Positions 13,169 to 16,223 of a stretch of 16,223 nucleotides of DNA are shown here, piece by piece. Every line of letters begins with the position of its first letter. The stretch's first letter is position 1. Both the position numbers and the translations under genes were made by a program. Below the pieces are notes generated by a model that saw only the letters and a program-made list of their open reading frames with translations, was not told the origin of the DNA and did no database searches. The stretch is from Parvularculaceae bacterium (GTDB lineage Bacteria > Pseudomonadota > Alphaproteobacteria > Caulobacterales > Parvularculaceae), in contig JALWRV010000291.1 in assembly GCA_027080545.1 (NCBI GenBank), forward strand, positions 1 through 16,223. The letters are read 5' to 3'.

Positions 13169-15658
13169 ATGATGTCCTCTGTTTTGCGCCGTCCCGTAAT
13201 GTTGGTAATTTTGCTCTCAGCCCTTCTATTTCCTTTCGCGGTACGGGCAGAAACCGGCGATGGGGCCGCCAAATTCAAACAGCTCGACGAAGAACTGCCA
13301 ACCCCAACTATGTTCCGCGCCGCCACGGGCGAGCCCGGCCCGAACTATTGGCAACAACGCGCTGATTATCAGATTAAAGTGACCTTGGATGAGAAGAAAA
13401 AAACCATTTTCGGCTCAGAAACCATCACCTATCACAACAACGCCCCCCACAGCTTAAAATATATTTGGGTGCAACTGGATCAAAACCGCTTTGCCGATGG
13501 TTCCATCTCACGCCTGTCAGAAACCTCGTCGACCGCCGGACAAAGATGGGATCCATCCGGCGAGGGTGACACGCTTTCCTTCTCGACACTGGCACGCCAG
13601 CAAGCCTTAAGCGATGGCGATTTTGGCGCAAAAATAGACAAGGTCACCGGTGCCGATGGCCGTGCGTTACGGTTCACCATTGTAGATACGTTGATGCGTA
13701 TAGATTTACCAACCCCACTGGCCCCAAACACACAAACAAGTTTTTCTATCGACTGGCATCACCAAATTATAAATGAAGAAATTATCGGCGGGCGCGGCGG
13801 CTATGAATGGTTCCGCGAAAATGACACCTATATTTATTTTCTTGCCCAATGGTATCCCCGTGTGGCGGTATTTTCCGACTATGAAGGCTGGCACACCAAG
13901 CCCTTTTTAGGGCGCGGCGAGTTTACCCTTGAATTTGGCGATTTTGATGTTGAGATCACCGCCCCGGCTGATCATATCGTCGCCGCCACGGGGGTTCTGC
14001 GCAATCCACAAGACGTATTGGCCCCCGAACAAATCACCCGCCTCGAACAGGCGCGCAATAGCAACATACCGGTCTTTATTGTCACTCCGGAAGAAGCGCT
14101 GGAAAACGAGAAAACCACCACCAGCCAAACCAAAACATGGAAGTTTTACGCCAATAATGTGCGTGACTTTTCCTTTGCCTCCTCGCGTAAATTCATCTGG
14201 GATGCCCAAGGATATAATCAAGCCGCACAAATGGGACTGGATGCGTCAGACACTCAAAACCATACGGTTTCGCCCTTTGTCATGGCGATGTCATTCTATC
14301 CCAATGAGGCCGAACCCCTTTGGTCAAAATATTCTACCGCCTCCATTATCCACACGATGAAAGTCTATTCACGCTATGCCTTCCCCTATCCCTACCCCAC
14401 CTCACAATCGATCAACACATGGGATCGCGGCGGCATGGAATATCCGATGATTACATTTAATGGCTATCGCCCCGTAAAGGATGAAAAAACTGGTAAAAAA
14501 ACCTATAGTCGTGGCACAAAATATTCGCTCATTGGGGTGATTATCCACGAAGTAGGACACAATTATTTTCCCATGACCGTTAATTCCGACGAGCGCCAAT
14601 GGACGTGGATGGATGAAGGCTTAAATTCATTTCTCGAATATATCGCTGAGCTGGAATGGGAAGAGAATTACCCAGCCTATCGCAATGATGTGAATGTGCT
14701 CGACTATATCACATCCTATATGCAAAGCGAAAACCAAGTGCCCATTATGACCAATTCAGAATCCATTTTGCAATTTGGTCCAAACGCTTACTCCAAACCA
14801 ACCTCTGCACTTATTGTTTTGCGTGAAACGGTTATGGGGCGTGAATTATTTGATTTCGCCTTTAAGGAATATGCCAACCGTTGGAAGTTCAAACGCCCAA
14901 CCCCGGCTGACTTTTTCCGCACCATGGAAGACGCCTCGGGCGTAGATCTTGATTGGTTCTGGCGGGGATGGTTTTTCACGACAGACCATGTGGATGTCGC
15001 CATTCGCTCGGTCCGTGAATATAAAATTTCTTCGCAAGACCCGGATATTGAATATCCCCTAAGCCGATTAGAAGAGGCCGAACGGAAGCCGGAACCATTG
15101 CAACAATCACGCAATCGCGAACAAAACATCACCCCCTTGATCAAATCCAATCGCGAATTGCAAGATTTTTACAATAAGCATGATCGCTTCACCGTCACCA
15201 ACAAGGATCGTAATGATTATAAAAGCTTTCGTGATGGATTGGAGGATTGGGAAGCCGATGCGCTTGACCGGGCATTGGCAGAAGATAATTTCATCTATTT
15301 CATAGATTTTACCAACGAAGGGGGCCTTGTCACCCCCTTGCCATTACAACTGAATTATGCAGATGGCTCCGTAGAAACCATGATGATCCCGGCGGAAATT
15401 TGGCGACGCGATGCCACCAATGTCACCAAACTTCTGATCTTGAAAAAGCGCCTACATAGCATTGACCTCGATCCCCACCATCAAACGGCCGATGTGGATT
15501 ATTCCGATAATGCCTTTCCACCAAAGGTCATCAAGTCACGCATCGAACTTTATAAATCCGACCGCAAAAGCCGCAATCTGATGGCCGATATGATGGTTGA
15601 ATTGAAAGGCGATGACAAAGAGACGCAAGATGAAAGCACAAATGTCCCGCTTCAATAG
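13169..15658 (+). CDS. Secreted M1-family zinc metallopeptidase (aminopeptidase)
   Basis: An 829-residue zinc exo-peptidase of the gluzincin M1 family, predicted to act in the periplasm or outside the cell. Zinc ligands are HEVGH (about 460-464) and Glu483, separated by the standard 18 residues. The exopeptidase motif appears as GGMEY (about 421-425), a variant of GAMEN. The N-terminal beta domain contains YQIKVTLDEKKKTIFGSETITY, as in other M1 proteins. The frame is open back to an ATG at 13103, but a signal peptide (MMSSVLRRPVMLVILLSALL, cut after VRA) begins at 13169 with AAGG 9 nt upstream, so I use that start. The C-terminal 200 residues are charged and lack a clear ERAP-type helical domain. 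The exact substrate is unknown. It is followed by an overlapping DUF6702-like gene. Confidence 0.9.
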   Translation: MMSSVLRRPVMLVILLSALLFPFAVRAETGDGAAKFKQLDEELPTPTMFRAATGEPGPNYWQQRADYQIKVTLDEKKKTIFGSETITYHNNAPHSLKYIWVQLDQNRFADGSISRLSETSSTAGQRWDPSGEGDTLSFSTLARQQALSDGDFGAKIDKVTGADGRALRFTIVDTLMRIDLPTPLAPNTQTSFSIDWHHQIINEEIIGGRGGYEWFRENDTYIYFLAQWYPRVAVFSDYEGWHTKPFLGRGEFTLEFGDFDVEITAPADHIVAATGVLRNPQDVLAPEQITRLEQARNSNIPVFIVTPEEALENEKTTTSQTKTWKFYANNVRDFSFASSRKFIWDAQGYNQAAQMGLDASDTQNHTVSPFVMAMSFYPNEAEPLWSKYSTASIIHTMKVYSRYAFPYPYPTSQSINTWDRGGMEYPMITFNGYRPVKDEKTGKKTYSRGTKYSLIGVIIHEVGHNYFPMTVNSDERQWTWMDEGLNSFLEYIAELEWEENYPAYRNDVNVLDYITSYMQSENQVPIMTNSESILQFGPNAYSKPTSALIVLRETVMGRELFDFAFKEYANRWKFKRPTPADFFRTMEDASGVDLDWFWRGWFFTTDHVDVAIRSVREYKISSQDPDIEYPLSRLEEAERKPEPLQQSRNREQNITPLIKSNRELQDFYNKHDRFTVTNKDRNDYKSFRDGLEDWEADALDRALAEDNFIYFIDFTNEGGLVTPLPLQLNYADGSVETMMIPAEIWRRDATNVTKLLILKKRLHSIDLDPHHQTADVDYSDNAFPPKVIKSRIELYKSDRKSRNLMADMMVELKGDDKETQDESTNVPLQ

Positions 15659-16172
15659 GGTATGGAGTAGACGTGATTTTTGGCTGACCGGGCTGGCGGC
15701 GCTCGCCTATGCGCCTCAAGCCTTGGCCCATCGCATGCCCATGTCCTCCACCGACATCAATATCGTCAGCGAGCAAAATAAGTGGCGGTTTGACTTCACC
15801 CATCGTATGCCCACCCATGATGCGCTGGCGCTTTTGGGCCGCTTGAACCAACCGCAACAGCTCGAAACCATGCAAGATTTTGCGCGGCTGGGACTATATT
15901 ATGAGCGCGCCTTCCTATTGCGCTCTCAAGACGAATTGCTCCCCCAAAGCCCCATTGGCGCCGAAACCGTGGATAATTATTTTTTCTATTATGCGGAAAT
16001 GAAATTGCCCAAAAATACAGATCTTGCCCAAAGCATCTTGGTCAAAAGCAGCGTCCTTTCGGAATTGAGCCGTGACTGGCTGCACCATATCAACATCACT
16101 AAGGGCAACCAGCGCGGCTCGCTGAATTTTTCCGGCCGCTCTCCATGGCGCCCCCTATGGCGGAAAAAATAG
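15612..16172 (+). CDS. Exported DUF6702-like protein
   Basis: Up to 186 residues. A Tat-like signal (SRRDFW with Arg20-Arg21, then a hydrophobic run and ALA cut near 39) is followed by a mature domain starting HRMPMSSTDINIV. It resembles DUF6702: a beta strand near the N-terminus, a THRMPTHDALALL segment, a central YYERAFLL, a YFFYYAEMKLP strand and a closing GSLNFSG strand. DUF6702 proteins have no known function; from memory they are often found beside M1 peptidases, as here. Three ATGs are possible (15612, 15630, 15642). AAAGG is very close to the first and none has ideal spacing, so the start is uncertain. The coding region overlaps the peptidase gene by up to 47 bp in another frame, which suggests coupled translation and a shared function. 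No terminator is visible before the window ends. Confidence 0.75.
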   Translation: MTKRRKMKAQMSRFNRVWSRRDFWLTGLAALAYAPQALAHRMPMSSTDINIVSEQNKWRFDFTHRMPTHDALALLGRLNQPQQLETMQDFARLGLYYERAFLLRSQDELLPQSPIGAETVDNYFFYYAEMKLPKNTDLAQSILVKSSVLSELSRDWLHHINITKGNQRGSLNFSGRSPWRPLWRKK

Positions 16173-16223
16173 CCTTTCGCCCTATATATCCTATAAATTA
16201 CAATAGGTTACACCCTCTCCCAT
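16173..16223. other. Short AT-rich tail of the window
   Basis: Only 51 bp remain after the DUF6702-like stop. There is a weak CCTAT/ATAGG dyad and no T-tract terminator. No gene can be called. Confidence 0.4.

Overview
The window looks like chromosomal DNA of a Gram-negative bacterium, most likely an alphaproteobacterium. It encodes an outer-membrane copper protein (CopB), lipoproteins with lipoboxes, Tat-type signal peptides, a DUF4153 membrane protein and an M1 peptidase followed by a DUF6702-like protein. The lineage is an inference from gene families and moderate base composition. There is no rRNA or other marker gene, and I see no tRNA, CRISPR array, insertion sequence or phage gene.

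Layout. (1) 23-1256, plus strand: a glycine-zipper lipoprotein, a GAAA-loop terminator, then methionine sulfoxide reductase A (msrA). (2) 1266-2276, minus strand: ketol-acid reductoisomerase (ilvC), tail to tail with msrA. (3) 2352-10516, minus strand: a seven-gene copper-resistance operon. In transcription order it holds a small secreted His/Cys protein in the position of CopL, the multicopper oxidase CopA, CopB, a DUF2231 membrane protein fused to an NTF2/SnoaL-like domain, a Met/His-rich lipoprotein, a two-helix DUF5676-like membrane protein, and a Cu(+)-exporting P1B-type ATPase. (4) 10598-10937: the divergent regulator csoR and a shared control region with a perfect ATACCC-N5-GGGTAT dyad. 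(5) 10914-12812, minus strand: a DUF4153 membrane protein whose 3' end overlaps csoR. (6) 12813-13168: a gene-poor stretch with palindromes and three 15-bp direct repeats. (7) 13169-16172, plus strand: a secreted M1 metallopeptidase and an overlapping DUF6702-like exported protein.

How the genes work together. CsoR, with a Cys-His-Cys Cu(I) site, should repress the operon from the dyad between csoR and the operon. When copper rises, the ATPase would pump Cu(I) out of the cytoplasm, CopA would oxidise it in the periplasm, CopB would act at the outer membrane, and the Met/His-rich proteins would bind copper in the envelope.

The least ordinary part is the middle of this operon. Unrelated folds (ATPase N-terminus, oxidase insert and tail, DUF2231 linker, lipoprotein) all carry the same style of MDH/HDH/GDHH low-complexity peptide. 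The lipoprotein contains an exact 36-bp tandem duplication. The DUF5676-like gene is flanked by two hairpins sharing the same stem. A very strong orphan Shine-Dalgarno sequence sits just after the DUF2231-fusion gene.
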